Origin: Gammaproteobacteria bacterium
Lineage (GTDB): Bacteria; Pseudomonadota; Gammaproteobacteria; Steroidobacterales; Steroidobacteraceae
Reading direction: 5' to 3'
NCBI GenBank assembly: GCA_003156695.1
Contig: PMHN01000184.1
Location: 411-7,917, forward strand
DNA length: 7,507 nucleotides
Shown here one piece after another: positions 1-6,634 of this stretch (position 1 is the stretch's first letter; every line of letters starts with the position of its first letter). Both the position numbers and the translations under genes were made by a program. The notes beneath the pieces were generated by a model. It made no database searches. It was not told the origin of the DNA and worked only from the letters and a program-made list of their open reading frames with translations.

Positions 1-2157
1 GAGCCGTTTGGGCCGGGTGCGCCAGCCGCGGGCATCCCGGCTCCGGGGGAGGTCTGGCCCGACTCGCGCCTGTTGGCCGCCGTCGGCAGCAGGGTCGGCG
101 GGCAGCTGTCGATCGGGGCGGCGACCTTGCGGGTCACGCGGGTGTTGATCGCCAAGCCCGACCAGGGGGGCACCTTCGCCGAGCTTGCGCCGAGCCTCCT
201 CATGAATGCCGCGGATCTGCCAGCCACCCGCCTGATCGAGCCCGGCAGCCGCGTTAGCTATAGCGCACTGTTTGCCGGGGAGCGCGCGAGCGTGGACTCC
301 TTCAAGAGCTGGCTCACCGCTGCCAAGCGCCACGGCGAACGGCTGCGCGATATCACCGATGCGAGTCCGCAGGTGCGTAACGCCGTCGACCGCGCCGGGC
401 GCTTTCTCACGCTCGCGAGTCTCGTGAGCGTGCTCTTGTGCGCGATCGCCGTGGCGATGGCCTCGCGGCGCTACGTGCACCGCCACCTCGATACGGTCGC
501 GCTGCTGAAAACCCTGGGCGCCACACGCAATTTCACCCTGGCCGTGTCGTTGCTGCAGCTGCTCGTGATCGCGCTCGCGGCAGCGCTCGTGGGAGCGGCG
601 CTCGGATTCGTGGCCCAGGAGTGGCTGCTGCAGGCAATCAAGGGCCTGTTGGCTGTAACGGATCTGCCGGCAGCGGGCATCACGCCCATCGCCATCGGCT
701 TTGCGGCGGCGATCGCGGTGCTCGCCGGTTTTGCGCTGCCTCCCCTGTGGCAGCTCTCGCGTGTGCCGGCGCTGCGGGTGCTGCGGCGTGACGTCGGCCC
801 ACCGCCGCCGCTCATCGTGCTGGCGTTTGGACCGGCCTGTGCCGTGGTGCTGGCGCTGATTTACTGGGTGGTGCGCGACGTGCGGCTCCTGTGTTACTTC
901 ACCGCTGGCCTGGCGGTGTTCGTCGTGCTGCTGGCGCTCGCAGGTTTTGCACTGGTGCATCTGGCCGGCCGGCTGCGCGGCCGTGTCGGCGTCGCCTGGC
1001 GTTACGGTGTGGCGAACTTGAGCCGCCGGCGCGCCGAGAGCGTGGTACAGCTGGTGGCGTTCGGGGCCGGCATCATGGTGCTCCTGCTGTTAGGGATCAT
1101 TCGCGATGACCTGAACGGCGACTGGCGGCGCACGCTGCCGCCCGATCTGCCGAACTATTTCTTCGTCAACATTCCCCCGGCGGAGCGCGACAACTTCATC
1201 CGCTTCGTGGAGGCGCAGGGGGCGCGCACCACGCGCGTGCTGCCCATGATCCGCGGCCGCCTGACGCTCATCAATGGCCTTGCGGTGGAGGGCACGCGCG
1301 CTGGCCGCAAGGGCGAGCGGGGCGGCGAGCGCGAGCGCTCTGGCGAGGATAATTTCGCGACCCGCGAGCAGAATCTCACCTGGACATCCGAACTTGGCCC
1401 CGATAATCGCATCGTGGCGGGTCATTGGTGGACCCCGGCAGACGCCGGCAAGCCGCTCGTTTCCCTGGCCACGGAGTTCCAGGATTCCCTGGGCGTGAAG
1501 ATTGGCGACCGGCTGACTTTCGACATCGCTGGCGAGACGCTGGAGGTAACCGTTGCGAGCATTCGCAAGGTGAAATGGGACAGCTTCCGGCCGAATTTCT
1601 TCATCGTGTTTCCGCCCGGAGTGCTCGAAGGCGCGGCCGGCACCTACATGACGAGCGCCTACGTCAACCCCGGGACCGCGCATTCCCTGGCGCAGCTGGC
1701 GCGGCGCTTCCCCAGCGTGTCGATCTTCGACATCCAGGAGCTCCTGGTGCAGGTGCGCGCGGTGCTCGACAAGGCGGCGCTCGCGGTGCAGAGCGTGTTC
1801 GCTTTCACCCTGTTCGCCGGACTTACGGTGCTGCTGGCCGCGGTGCAATCCAGCCGCGATGAACGGCGCTACGAGAGCGCCATGCTGCGCACGCTCGGCG
1901 CCAGCCGCGCCACGGTGGTGCAGGGCGTGCTCGCCGAGTTCGCTACCCTCGGGAGTCTCTCGGGGCTGATCGCCGCCAGCGGCGCTTCGATCGCCGCGTA
2001 CTTTCTCACCACGCAGTGGCTGGAATTGCACTACACCTTCGAGCCCTCGGTGTGGGCCATCGGCATCTGCGGGGGAACGCTGTTGGTGGCGTTGGGGGGC
2101 TGGCTGGCCACGCGCGCGGTGGTGAATCAGCCGCCGCTGACGACACTGCGGGCCTGA
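1..2157 (+). CDS. FtsX/YbbP-type ABC transporter permease, 5' end outside window
   Basis: Membrane subunit of an ABC transporter of the YbbA-YbbP/LolCE-like FtsX class; members work with a separate ATPase in the inner membrane and are thought to act on envelope lipids or lipoproteins. The frame is open from base 1, and 718 residues are visible. Family members are about 800-830 residues, so roughly 100 N-terminal residues including the first membrane helix lie off-window. The TTG at 73 is internal: residues before it (GEVWPDSRLL) read like the family. FtsX signatures occur twice, LLKTLGATRNF (residues about 168-178) and MLRTLGASRATV (628-639), marking duplicated halves. Helices are visible near residues 135-156, 179-204, 226-248, 270-291, 298-318 and 348-368, then a periplasmic region, then 596-616, 638-665 and 683-703. 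Residues about 435-450 are an unusual Arg/Glu/Gly-rich stretch. The ATPase gene should lie upstream, unseen. It converges on the next gene. Family assignment is strong; substrate unknown. Confidence 0.93.
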   Translation, partial: EPFGPGAPAAGIPAPGEVWPDSRLLAAVGSRVGGQLSIGAATLRVTRVLIAKPDQGGTFAELAPSLLMNAADLPATRLIEPGSRVSYSALFAGERASVDSFKSWLTAAKRHGERLRDITDASPQVRNAVDRAGRFLTLASLVSVLLCAIAVAMASRRYVHRHLDTVALLKTLGATRNFTLAVSLLQLLVIALAAALVGAALGFVAQEWLLQAIKGLLAVTDLPAAGITPIAIGFAAAIAVLAGFALPPLWQLSRVPALRVLRRDVGPPPPLIVLAFGPACAVVLALIYWVVRDVRLLCYFTAGLAVFVVLLALAGFALVHLAGRLRGRVGVAWRYGVANLSRRRAESVVQLVAFGAGIMVLLLLGIIRDDLNGDWRRTLPPDLPNYFFVNIPPAERDNFIRFVEAQGARTTRVLPMIRGRLTLINGLAVEGTRAGRKGERGGERERSGEDNFATREQNLTWTSELGPDNRIVAGHWWTPADAGKPLVSLATEFQDSLGVKIGDRLTFDIAGETLEVTVASIRKVKWDSFRPNFFIVFPPGVLEGAAGTYMTSAYVNPGTAHSLAQLARRFPSVSIFDIQELLVQVRAVLDKAALAVQSVFAFTLFAGLTVLLAAVQSSRDERRYESAMLRTLGASRATVVQGVLAEFATLGSLSGLIAASGASIAAYFLTTQWLELHYTFEPSVWAIGICGGTLLVALGGWLATRAVVNQPPLTTLRA

Positions 2158-2190
2158 GGAAATCGCTTCCTGCGAATTTCGGCCAATAGA

Positions 2191-3732
2191 CTACCGCGCG
2201 ACGCCGATCGTGACCCAGGAGTCAGGCTCCGGCTCGCCGCGCCAGCTGATGCCTTCGATGGTGAACTGGTAGGCGCCGGGTCCGAGCGCTGAGCTGTTGA
2301 AGGCGAGGCGCAGATTGCCGTTCGAGTCCTTGAGGAGATTGGTGATGACCGCCACGCGCCCCTGATCGATGCGATCGATGGTGACGCGGAAGGTGTGGGA
2401 GGGCGAGCGCGACTCGTCGATCTTGAGGTCGGCGAGCTGCGCGCCGCCGCCGCCGATAGTGATCGCCGGCGTGTTGGATGCACCCGAGCGGCTCGGCAGC
2501 ACGCGGATCTCGCGCGTGCTGGTCGCCGGGTCGAGCGGTTGATCGAGCAACTGCTTTTTCAGATCCGCGATCTGGCGGCTCTTGCCGGCGGTGTTGCCGC
2601 CCATCATCAGCAGCGTCAGGCCCAGTACCGCCGCCGCCGCGGCGAGCGCGAGCGTCACCTCGGGCCGCTGCCACTTCGGTCTCGCCTTTTCCTGCCACGG
2701 CTCAGGCTTGCCGCTCGCTTCCAGCAGGCGCAAACCCGCGTTCACGCGTTCCGGCAGCCCGATTTCATCCAGCAGTTCCGGATGCTCGGCACAGAAGCGC
2801 TCGAAATCTGTCGCGCCTTTCAACGGCAGGCGCCCGGACAGATAGCGCTCCACGACCTGGTTGCGGGCGATGAAGTCGCGGTCCATCGGCGCCGCAGTTA
2901 CCCCTGCGGCAGAAGCAGCAGCAGCTACCGGCGCTGCGGCAGGGACTGACGAAGGCGCTGGCGCGCGCGCCGCTGCCGGCACCGCGGTGGCCTTCGGCGG
3001 CTGCGTGCCTCTTGCGGCGGGTGCGGTGCTCGGTGTAGCAGGCGCTGCAGCTGCGGCAGACGCTGCGGGCTTTTTCGCGAGCGCGGCGGCTTCGCGGGCG
3101 CTCGCCCAGCTTGCAAGGCTCGGTGCCTCGGCCGCGGGTGTCTTGACCGGGGCCTTCTCGGCGGCCGGGACTTTTGCGGCCGGTGGCGCAGGCGCAGCGC
3201 CGCCCGGCGTTTTCGGCTTCGGCGGGCTGCGGTCCTGGTGCCGTGCGGCGGCGGCGAGTTTGGTGGCGGCGGCTGACAGGGACGCTGTGCTTGCCAGTGG
3301 CACCATGGTTGCCGCCGGGGATGGAGGCTGCGCAGGCGCAGCAGCGGCAGATGCCGGCGGCGCGGATGAGGCGAGCGGCTTGGCAGCCGCAGTGGAAGCG
3401 GACGCCGGGGCGTTGGTCAGCAGCCGGTCAACTTCGTGCGGATCCTCGAGTGTCAGCTCAACTTCAGACCCGGCCGGCTTTCTTTCCGCCGGCGTCGCCG
3501 GCGCCGACAGCGTCGGAGGGACTGCCGGTTCGGGTGGCGCGGAAGCAAGATGCGCATCCGGTCCGAACAGTGTTTCAGGATTGATGAACTCAATGCTGGT
3601 GGCTTCGAGTGATTTGCCCGGCGTCGGAGCGGCGGCCGGCGCGGGGGCCGCAGCCGGCGCAGCAGTGTCCAGGGGCTCCTCAACCGGCAGGTCGGAAAGG
3701 AGTTCCAGCGTGGGACGAGACGCGGCTTCCAT
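2191..3732 (-). CDS. Single-pass membrane protein with Ala/Pro-rich linker and anti-sigma-like segment
   Basis: Function not recognised. The 513-residue protein begins with a short acidic segment (ELLSDLPVEEP, residues 10-20). Residues about 22-280 are mostly low-complexity Ala/Pro. Residues 283-340 form a predicted helical segment (NQVVERYLSGRLP, then FERFCAEHPELLDEIGLPER) resembling the cytoplasmic N-terminal part of anti-sigma-like proteins, but without a zinc-binding CxxC. One hydrophobic helix spans about 358-378. KARPKWQR just before it suggests the N-terminus is cytoplasmic and the C-terminus periplasmic. Residues about 432-513 look beta-rich (THTFRV-like strands, then GAYQFTIEGISWRG, ending WVTIGVAR) and may be a small ligand- or partner-binding domain. 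The ATG at 3732 is the first possible start because an in-frame TAG lies 9-12 bases upstream; the Shine-Dalgarno is weak. Extreme GC gives a long antisense frame. A membrane-anchored regulatory or scaffold protein is inference. Confidence 0.82.
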   Translation of the reverse strand: MEAASRPTLELLSDLPVEEPLDTAAPAAAPAPAAAPTPGKSLEATSIEFINPETLFGPDAHLASAPPEPAVPPTLSAPATPAERKPAGSEVELTLEDPHEVDRLLTNAPASASTAAAKPLASSAPPASAAAAPAQPPSPAATMVPLASTASLSAAATKLAAAARHQDRSPPKPKTPGGAAPAPPAAKVPAAEKAPVKTPAAEAPSLASWASAREAAALAKKPAASAAAAAPATPSTAPAARGTQPPKATAVPAAARAPAPSSVPAAAPVAAAASAAGVTAAPMDRDFIARNQVVERYLSGRLPLKGATDFERFCAEHPELLDEIGLPERVNAGLRLLEASGKPEPWQEKARPKWQRPEVTLALAAAAAVLGLTLLMMGGNTAGKSRQIADLKKQLLDQPLDPATSTREIRVLPSRSGASNTPAITIGGGGAQLADLKIDESRSPSHTFRVTIDRIDQGRVAVITNLLKDSNGNLRLAFNSSALGPGAYQFTIEGISWRGEPEPDSWVTIGVAR

Positions 3733-3865
3733 GCCTGCTATCTAAGCAACGCGCCTGCCTGCCGGCCTCGCCATGGCTCACAGATCAGGCGGTCCCACCC
3801 TCAGTTCGTGACGCGGGTCTCATTTGCGGGCACCGCCTAAGTCGCACCGACGCCATGCCGGCGGC

Positions 3866-4311
3866 TCAGGTGAGAACGAACGTGTATCCGAGTGTGCCGT
3901 CACAGGTACTCTCGTCATCCGCTCCCTCGGTGCCCCCGACCGATGAATACAGCGCCATCGCGGCAACGTTGGTGCGATCGGTGAGCACCCACGCGACTGT
4001 GCACCGATGTATCCGGGCGACGTCGAACAATGCTCCCAAGACGGCCTTCGCCAAACCCTGTCGCCGGTACTGGCGCGCAACTGCAACCTCGTTGATCCAT
4101 AGCTGTGGCGCTTTGTCCGGGTGAACATAGTGGAGGCCGAAGCAAATCCGACCACCAGCCCGTCGTGGATGGCGACAGCCATATGATGTCTGTGGTCACC
4201 CAGAAACTCGGCAGCGAGCTTGGGGTCGATGGGGTTGTCGAACAAGCCGCTCGCCACGTTACCGAGAACTTCCTCATCACCGCTTCCTAGTATTCTGATC
4301 TCGACGGGCAT
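3866..4311 (-). pseudogene. GNAT-family N-acetyltransferase, broken by a one-base frameshift
   Basis: GNAT enzymes transfer the acetyl group of acetyl-CoA to an amine; this sequence recalls the AAC(3)-I-like branch often annotated as aminoglycoside acetyltransferase, but its substrate cannot be assigned. Translation from the ATG at 4311 gives MPVEIRILGSGDEEV through VVGFASA (59 codons). Homology then jumps frame: the next frame reads YVHPDK, LWINEVAVA, the acetyl-CoA loop QYRRQGLAK, AWVLTDRTNVAAMALY, and stops with TGA at 3866-3868. One base is missing between 4133 and 4137. Restoring it (as a GTC codon) yields a 148-residue protein of normal GNAT length. A good Shine-Dalgarno supports the start. 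Read literally, the product is 59 correct residues plus an out-of-frame tail ending at 3820. It could be a real pseudogene or a sequencing/assembly error. GC (57% in a 60-base sample) is below that of the left block. Confidence 0.85.
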
Positions 4312-4448
4312 CCACGAATCTCCCTTCCTTCCTCCGGCAGGGCAATTGGAAGATCGGCTTCGCAGCTAACATGGTCCTGGCACAGGGCAGCGAGAGCTTG
4401 CTGCAAACCGTCCGGGTCTGCTAAAAAGCTGCGAGCAGTTGCTGCCAC
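4287..4448 (-). CDS. Possible 53-residue ORF overlapping the acetyltransferase start
   Basis: Not recognised. From a GTG at 4448 the minus strand reads 53 codons, with recognisable protein-like stretches ADPDGLQQALAALCQDH (helical) and EADLPIALPEEGREIRG, ending at TAG 4287-4289. It overlaps the acetyltransferase start by 25 bases and contains that gene's Shine-Dalgarno, an arrangement common in translationally coupled pairs. An in-frame TGA lies shortly upstream of the GTG, so the ORF cannot be much longer in this frame. A neighbouring frame upstream (reading RPEQQWQQLLAAF) would join it if one T were added to the T5 run on the minus strand near 4424-4428, so it may instead be the tail of a longer decayed gene. 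The Shine-Dalgarno before the GTG is poor. Existence is uncertain. Confidence 0.3.
   Translation of the reverse strand: MAATARSFLADPDGLQQALAALCQDHVSCEADLPIALPEEGREIRGCPSRSEY
4319..4330 (-). promoter_or_regulatory. Strong Shine-Dalgarno of the broken acetyltransferase gene
   Basis: On the minus strand AAGGAAGGGAGA ends 7 bases before the ATG at 4311. It fixes that start and shows the acetyltransferase gene was built for good translation. It lies inside the possible small upstream ORF, so translation of the two could be coupled. Confidence 0.7.
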
Positions 4449-4655
4449 TGCTGTTCCGGTCGGTCACACTCGGTTGAAGCGTATAACAAGCGTCCCGCGC
4501 CGGCGCGTACCCGGCGCGAACTTCAGGGACGAAGCCGTAAATTCCGGGGACGAGTACGAAGGCAGTGGCTTGGCACGTCGGAGCAACGCGTGTCGAATGG
4601 TGCGAGAGTACGCGACCCAAGGCGTCTACGGCGCAGCAGCGAGTGAGGTGAATGT
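4449..4655. other. Intergenic stretch between divergent accessory genes
   Basis: Together with the doubtful small ORF, 4312-4655 is a 344-base region without a confident gene, between the minus-strand acetyltransferase and the plus-strand SnoaL-like gene. It should hold promoters for both. A TATAAC (4482-4487) resembles a -10 box, but no matching -35 box is visible at the proper spacing, so no promoter is called. It holds the compound hairpin at 4491-4531 and a short hairpin AGCAGT/ACTGCT (4434-4439 with 4447-4452). No further reliable coding signal was seen. Confidence 0.5.
4491..4531. repeat. Compound hairpin with adjacent repeated GGGACGA
   Basis: An outer arm CGTCCC (4491-4496) can pair with GGGACG (4526-4531). 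Inside it CGCGCCGG (4496-4503) is the exact reverse complement of CCGGCGCG (4511-4518), with a 7-base loop; base 4496 can join either stem. The AACTTCA between the right arms would bulge. A second similar right arm, GGGGACGAG, follows at 4546-4554, after GTAAATTCC. There is no T-run on either side, so it is not a standard terminator. The layout recalls REP-like palindromes associated with Y1 transposases, but that is memory of general form only. Confidence 0.4.
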
Positions 4656-5102
4656 ATGAGACGCATGTGTGCGGCGCTTCTGGCATTGAGCGGATCGTGC
4701 ATCGCGGCGACCGCGGCGACGCCGCAAAACGATCGCGCCGAGGTCGCAAGACTCGATACGGAATTCCAGGCCGCAGTGAAAAACAATGACGCCGCAACCA
4801 TGGCGCGCATTCTCCACGACGACATGGTCCTGGTTCTCGGTGATGGGCGCATCAACACCCGCGCTGAGCAGCTGCAGGAAGCCCGCGACAGGCTCATTGA
4901 GTATGCGATTCAGGACGAGGATCCCGGCACACAAACGGTGCGCGTCTACGGCGATACGGCAGTCGTGACGGCGCGCCTGAGAATCAAAGGCACGAGTCGG
5001 GGAATCGCCTTCGAGCGACTCTTGTGGTTCAGCGACACCTATGTGCGCACCCCTGCGGGCTGGCGTTACTTCTTCGGCCAGGCCTCGCTGCACCTCCCCT
5101 AG
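4656..5102 (+). CDS. Exported SnoaL-like/DUF4440 (NTF2-fold) protein
   Basis: A 148-residue protein of the NTF2-like cone-fold superfamily, whose members bind or turn over small hydrophobic ligands; substrate not predictable. Residues 1-21 are a Sec-type signal peptide: MRR, a hydrophobic core around CAALLALSGSCIAA, and a likely cut near AATAA/TPQ. The Cys lacks a proper lipobox, so a lipoprotein is less likely. The mature part shows the usual order: an N-terminal helix (ARLDTEFQAAVKNNDAATM), the DDMVLVLGDGR hairpin, then strands TVRVYGDTAVVTARLRI, FSDTYVRTPAGWRYFFGQAS. A GAGGTG lies 5 bases before the ATG at 4656; an in-frame ATG at 4665 (codon 4) is an alternative. It is read away from the acetyltransferase. 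The next gene follows 115 bp later on the same strand, so co-transcription is possible but not shown. Confidence 0.82.
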   Translation: MRRMCAALLALSGSCIAATAATPQNDRAEVARLDTEFQAAVKNNDAATMARILHDDMVLVLGDGRINTRAEQLQEARDRLIEYAIQDEDPGTQTVRVYGDTAVVTARLRIKGTSRGIAFERLLWFSDTYVRTPAGWRYFFGQASLHLP

Positions 5103-5217
5103 GGGGCATCGTCGCTGCAACCATCGATGTCGGGGCCGCGCACCTGATCAATGGTCGACCGGTGCGTCCGCCGTACGTAAGATGACGCAGGTATCACGGC
5201 GGGCTAGGTGGTAAGCG

Positions 5218-5556
5218 ATGATCGTCAGAGTGTGGCGTGGCCGAACCAGTGCGGATAAAGCCGAGGCCTACAAAAAGTTTTTGCGGGAAACCGCCTATTC
5301 AGACTACGGCGATGTCGAGGGCAATCGCGGCTGGATGCTCCTGGCCCGCGATCAAGCGCAGAGCGTGGAGGTCATGTTCGTCTCGTTATGGGATTCGATG
5401 CAGGCGCTTGTGCGCTACACCGGCGGCGACCCGCAGCACCCGAAGTACTACCCGGAGGACCGGCTCGCGCTGCTGGAGCTGCCCGATAAGGTCGATCATT
5501 TCGACGTTGTAGACATTCAGATCCCTCGCGCCAGGAGCGAAACCTCTGGCGCTTGA
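5218..5556 (+). CDS. Antibiotic biosynthesis monooxygenase (ABM)-fold protein
   Basis: A 112-residue single-domain protein of the dimeric alpha/beta-barrel (ABM) superfamily, which includes small cofactor-independent monooxygenases and heme-degrading enzymes; the reaction here is unknown. It opens with the family-like MIVRVWRGRT, then a helix (ADKAEAYKKFLRETA), GNRGWMLLARD, the strand VEVMFVSLWDSMQALVRY and the late segment YYPEDRLALLELPDKVDHFDVV. Length is normal and no signal peptide is present, so it is probably cytoplasmic. AGGTGG (5206-5211) lies 6 bases before the ATG. It converges with the PLP-enzyme gene, leaving only 23 bp between stops, and its last codons lie in a hairpin. Confidence 0.8.
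   Translation: MIVRVWRGRTSADKAEAYKKFLRETAYSDYGDVEGNRGWMLLARDQAQSVEVMFVSLWDSMQALVRYTGGDPQHPKYYPEDRLALLELPDKVDHFDVVDIQIPRARSETSGA
5528..5552. terminator. Possible hairpin terminator between convergent genes
   Basis: GCGCCAG (5528-5534) and CTGGCGC (5546-5552) form a perfect 7-bp stem with an 11-base loop, ending two bases before the stop codon of the ABM-fold gene. A smaller CCCG/CGGG hairpin follows at 5565-5575. The position between convergent genes fits a bidirectional terminator, but neither strand has a T-run, so the role is unproven. Confidence 0.3.
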
Positions 5557-5579
5557 GTCCGTTGCCCGAGACGGGGTGC

Positions 5580-6512
5580 TCAAACTCCCTCCCGCCGCCT
5601 GTACATATCGGTGCTCAGGTACTTCAAGCCGGAATCAACCATCAGTGTGACGACCCTGGCGCCTTGCCCCAGCCGCTCTGCCACGCGAATCGCGGCGACA
5701 ACGTTTGCACCGGAAGACGTGCCTGCGAACAGAGCCTCCTCGCGCGCGAGACGCCTCGCCATGCCCTCTGCGGCGGCTGTACTGACCGGCAAAATCTCGT
5801 CCACGAGAGCTGGTTCCCACAGCGGGGGCGTCCGGCCAATCCCAATTCCTTCGATTCTGTGAGCCCCAGCCTCACCTCCCAGCAATACCGATGACTCCGC
5901 CGGCTCGACAACCGCAATCTTGACGTTGGGCCTGTGTCGCTTCAGCACGGTGGCGACGCCGCGGGAAGAAGCCGCTGCACCCGCGGCGTGAACGAAGGCA
6001 TCGAGCTCACCTTTTGTTTGGCTCCAAATTTCCTCGCCAAGTGAGTAGTAGCCCGCGATGCTGTCATGGTTGTTGAGTTGGTCAATCCAGTAAGTGCGAG
6101 GCTCCTGGCTGAGCTGACGGGCGACCTCGATCATGTCCAGGATAAGTTTCCTGGTAGTGAGGCCTCCTTCGCTTCTGACCAACGTCAGTTCCGCGCCTAG
6201 CGCCGCCATGTGATCCCGCTTCTCCTGGCTGAACGCGTCGGAGGTAACGATCCGGAGACGATAGCCTTTGGCGGCGCAGACCAATGCAAGCGATGCCCCA
6301 GTGCTACCACCCGTATACTCGACGACGGTATCTCCGCGCTTCAGTCGACCGTTCTGCTCGGCCCGAGAAATTACTGCCAGAGCCATCCGGTCCTTCATGC
6401 TGCCGGTAGGGTTCTCCCATTCGAGCTTTACGAAGATGTCTGCACATTGAGATGGGACGACCTTGCAAAGTCGAACCAGCGACGTGTTCCCGATCGCGTC
6501 GAGGATGTTCAT
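5580..6512 (-). CDS. PLP-dependent cysteine synthase-family enzyme
   Basis: A fold-type II PLP enzyme of 310 residues, the usual length of O-acetylserine sulfhydrylases. It starts MNILDAIGNTSLVRL, matching the family N-terminus. The PLP lysine is K40 in NPTGSMKDR. The substrate-carboxylate loop is EYTGGSTGASLA (65-76), where classical CysK has a TSGNTG-type loop. The phosphate-binding loop is AGAAASSRG (177-185) rather than the usual GTGGT or GTAAS type. GTSSGAN (264-270) and DSGLKYLST near the C-terminus are present. It therefore belongs to the broad beta-replacing enzyme family, in a subgroup whose substrate need not be O-acetylserine, so no gene symbol is given. The ATG at 6512 has no visible Shine-Dalgarno and sits a few bases from a truncated AraC-type gene on the other strand. 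GC is low for the window (52% at 6001-6060), suggesting acquisition. Confidence 0.88.
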   Translation of the reverse strand: MNILDAIGNTSLVRLCKVVPSQCADIFVKLEWENPTGSMKDRMALAVISRAEQNGRLKRGDTVVEYTGGSTGASLALVCAAKGYRLRIVTSDAFSQEKRDHMAALGAELTLVRSEGGLTTRKLILDMIEVARQLSQEPRTYWIDQLNNHDSIAGYYSLGEEIWSQTKGELDAFVHAAGAAASSRGVATVLKRHRPNVKIAVVEPAESSVLLGGEAGAHRIEGIGIGRTPPLWEPALVDEILPVSTAAAEGMARRLAREEALFAGTSSGANVVAAIRVAERLGQGARVVTLMVDSGLKYLSTDMYRRREGV

Positions 6513-6517
6513 GGGCT

Positions 6518-6634
6518 GGCGAGGAAGTGACCGCGCGGGTTGGATACACGGACGGCGCGACCCTGCGCTCTCTGTTGCGGCGCCGGCTCGACCTCGGCGT
6601 CAGGGAGATCCGAAGGACTCCCAAGGCGCAGTAG
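6518..6634 (+). pseudogene. 3' remnant of an AraC/GlxA-type transcriptional regulator
   Basis: The plus strand reads EEVTARVGYTDGATLRSL, then LRRRLDLGVREIRR and TPKAQ, ending with TAG at 6632-6634. This matches, from memory of the family, the second helix-turn-helix and C-terminal tail of AraC-type regulators (pattern VA.rVGY.d...LR.LlRrrlG.GvrelR). Only about 38 codons remain. Upstream of about 6515 the same frame reads unrelated residues because it enters the reverse complement of the PLP-enzyme gene. The sensor domain and first helix-turn-helix are missing and I do not find them elsewhere in the window. It is thus a decapitated gene, unlikely to be functional. A chance resemblance in a GC-rich frame is possible but the match is consecutive over some 30 residues. 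Confidence 0.55.

Noticed and set aside
1090..2031. 313-codon minus-strand frame
   Set aside because: Antisense of the permease, which has clear FtsX motifs; the reverse translation is Arg/His-rich and unlike a real protein.
2157..2171. AGGAA/TTCCT hairpin between the two convergent left genes
   Set aside because: Only five pairs, mostly weak, with no T-run; insufficient to call a terminator.
2861..3745. Long plus-strand frame of 294 codons rich in Ala and Gly
   Set aside because: It is the antisense of the Ala/Pro-rich membrane-protein gene; its composition simply mirrors that gene, and no domain is recognisable.
3787..3838. Inverted repeat AGGCGGT/ACCGCCT with a 38-base loop
   Set aside because: Seven GC-rich pairs around a long loop are expected by chance here, and there is no T-run for a terminator.
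4481..4540. Integron attC site suggested by TATAACAAGCG and small cassette-like genes
   Set aside because: GTATAAC does not fit RYYYAAC, no matching GTTRRRY arm lies at the right end, and the neighbouring genes face different directions without flanking sites.
4366..4797. 143-codon minus-strand frame across the intergenic hairpin
   Set aside because: It covers the signal-peptide region of the well-supported SnoaL-like gene on the other strand and shows no recognisable domain or Shine-Dalgarno.
5553..5894. Plus-strand frames across the PLP-enzyme gene
   Set aside because: Shadow frames; the minus strand carries conserved catalytic motifs throughout.
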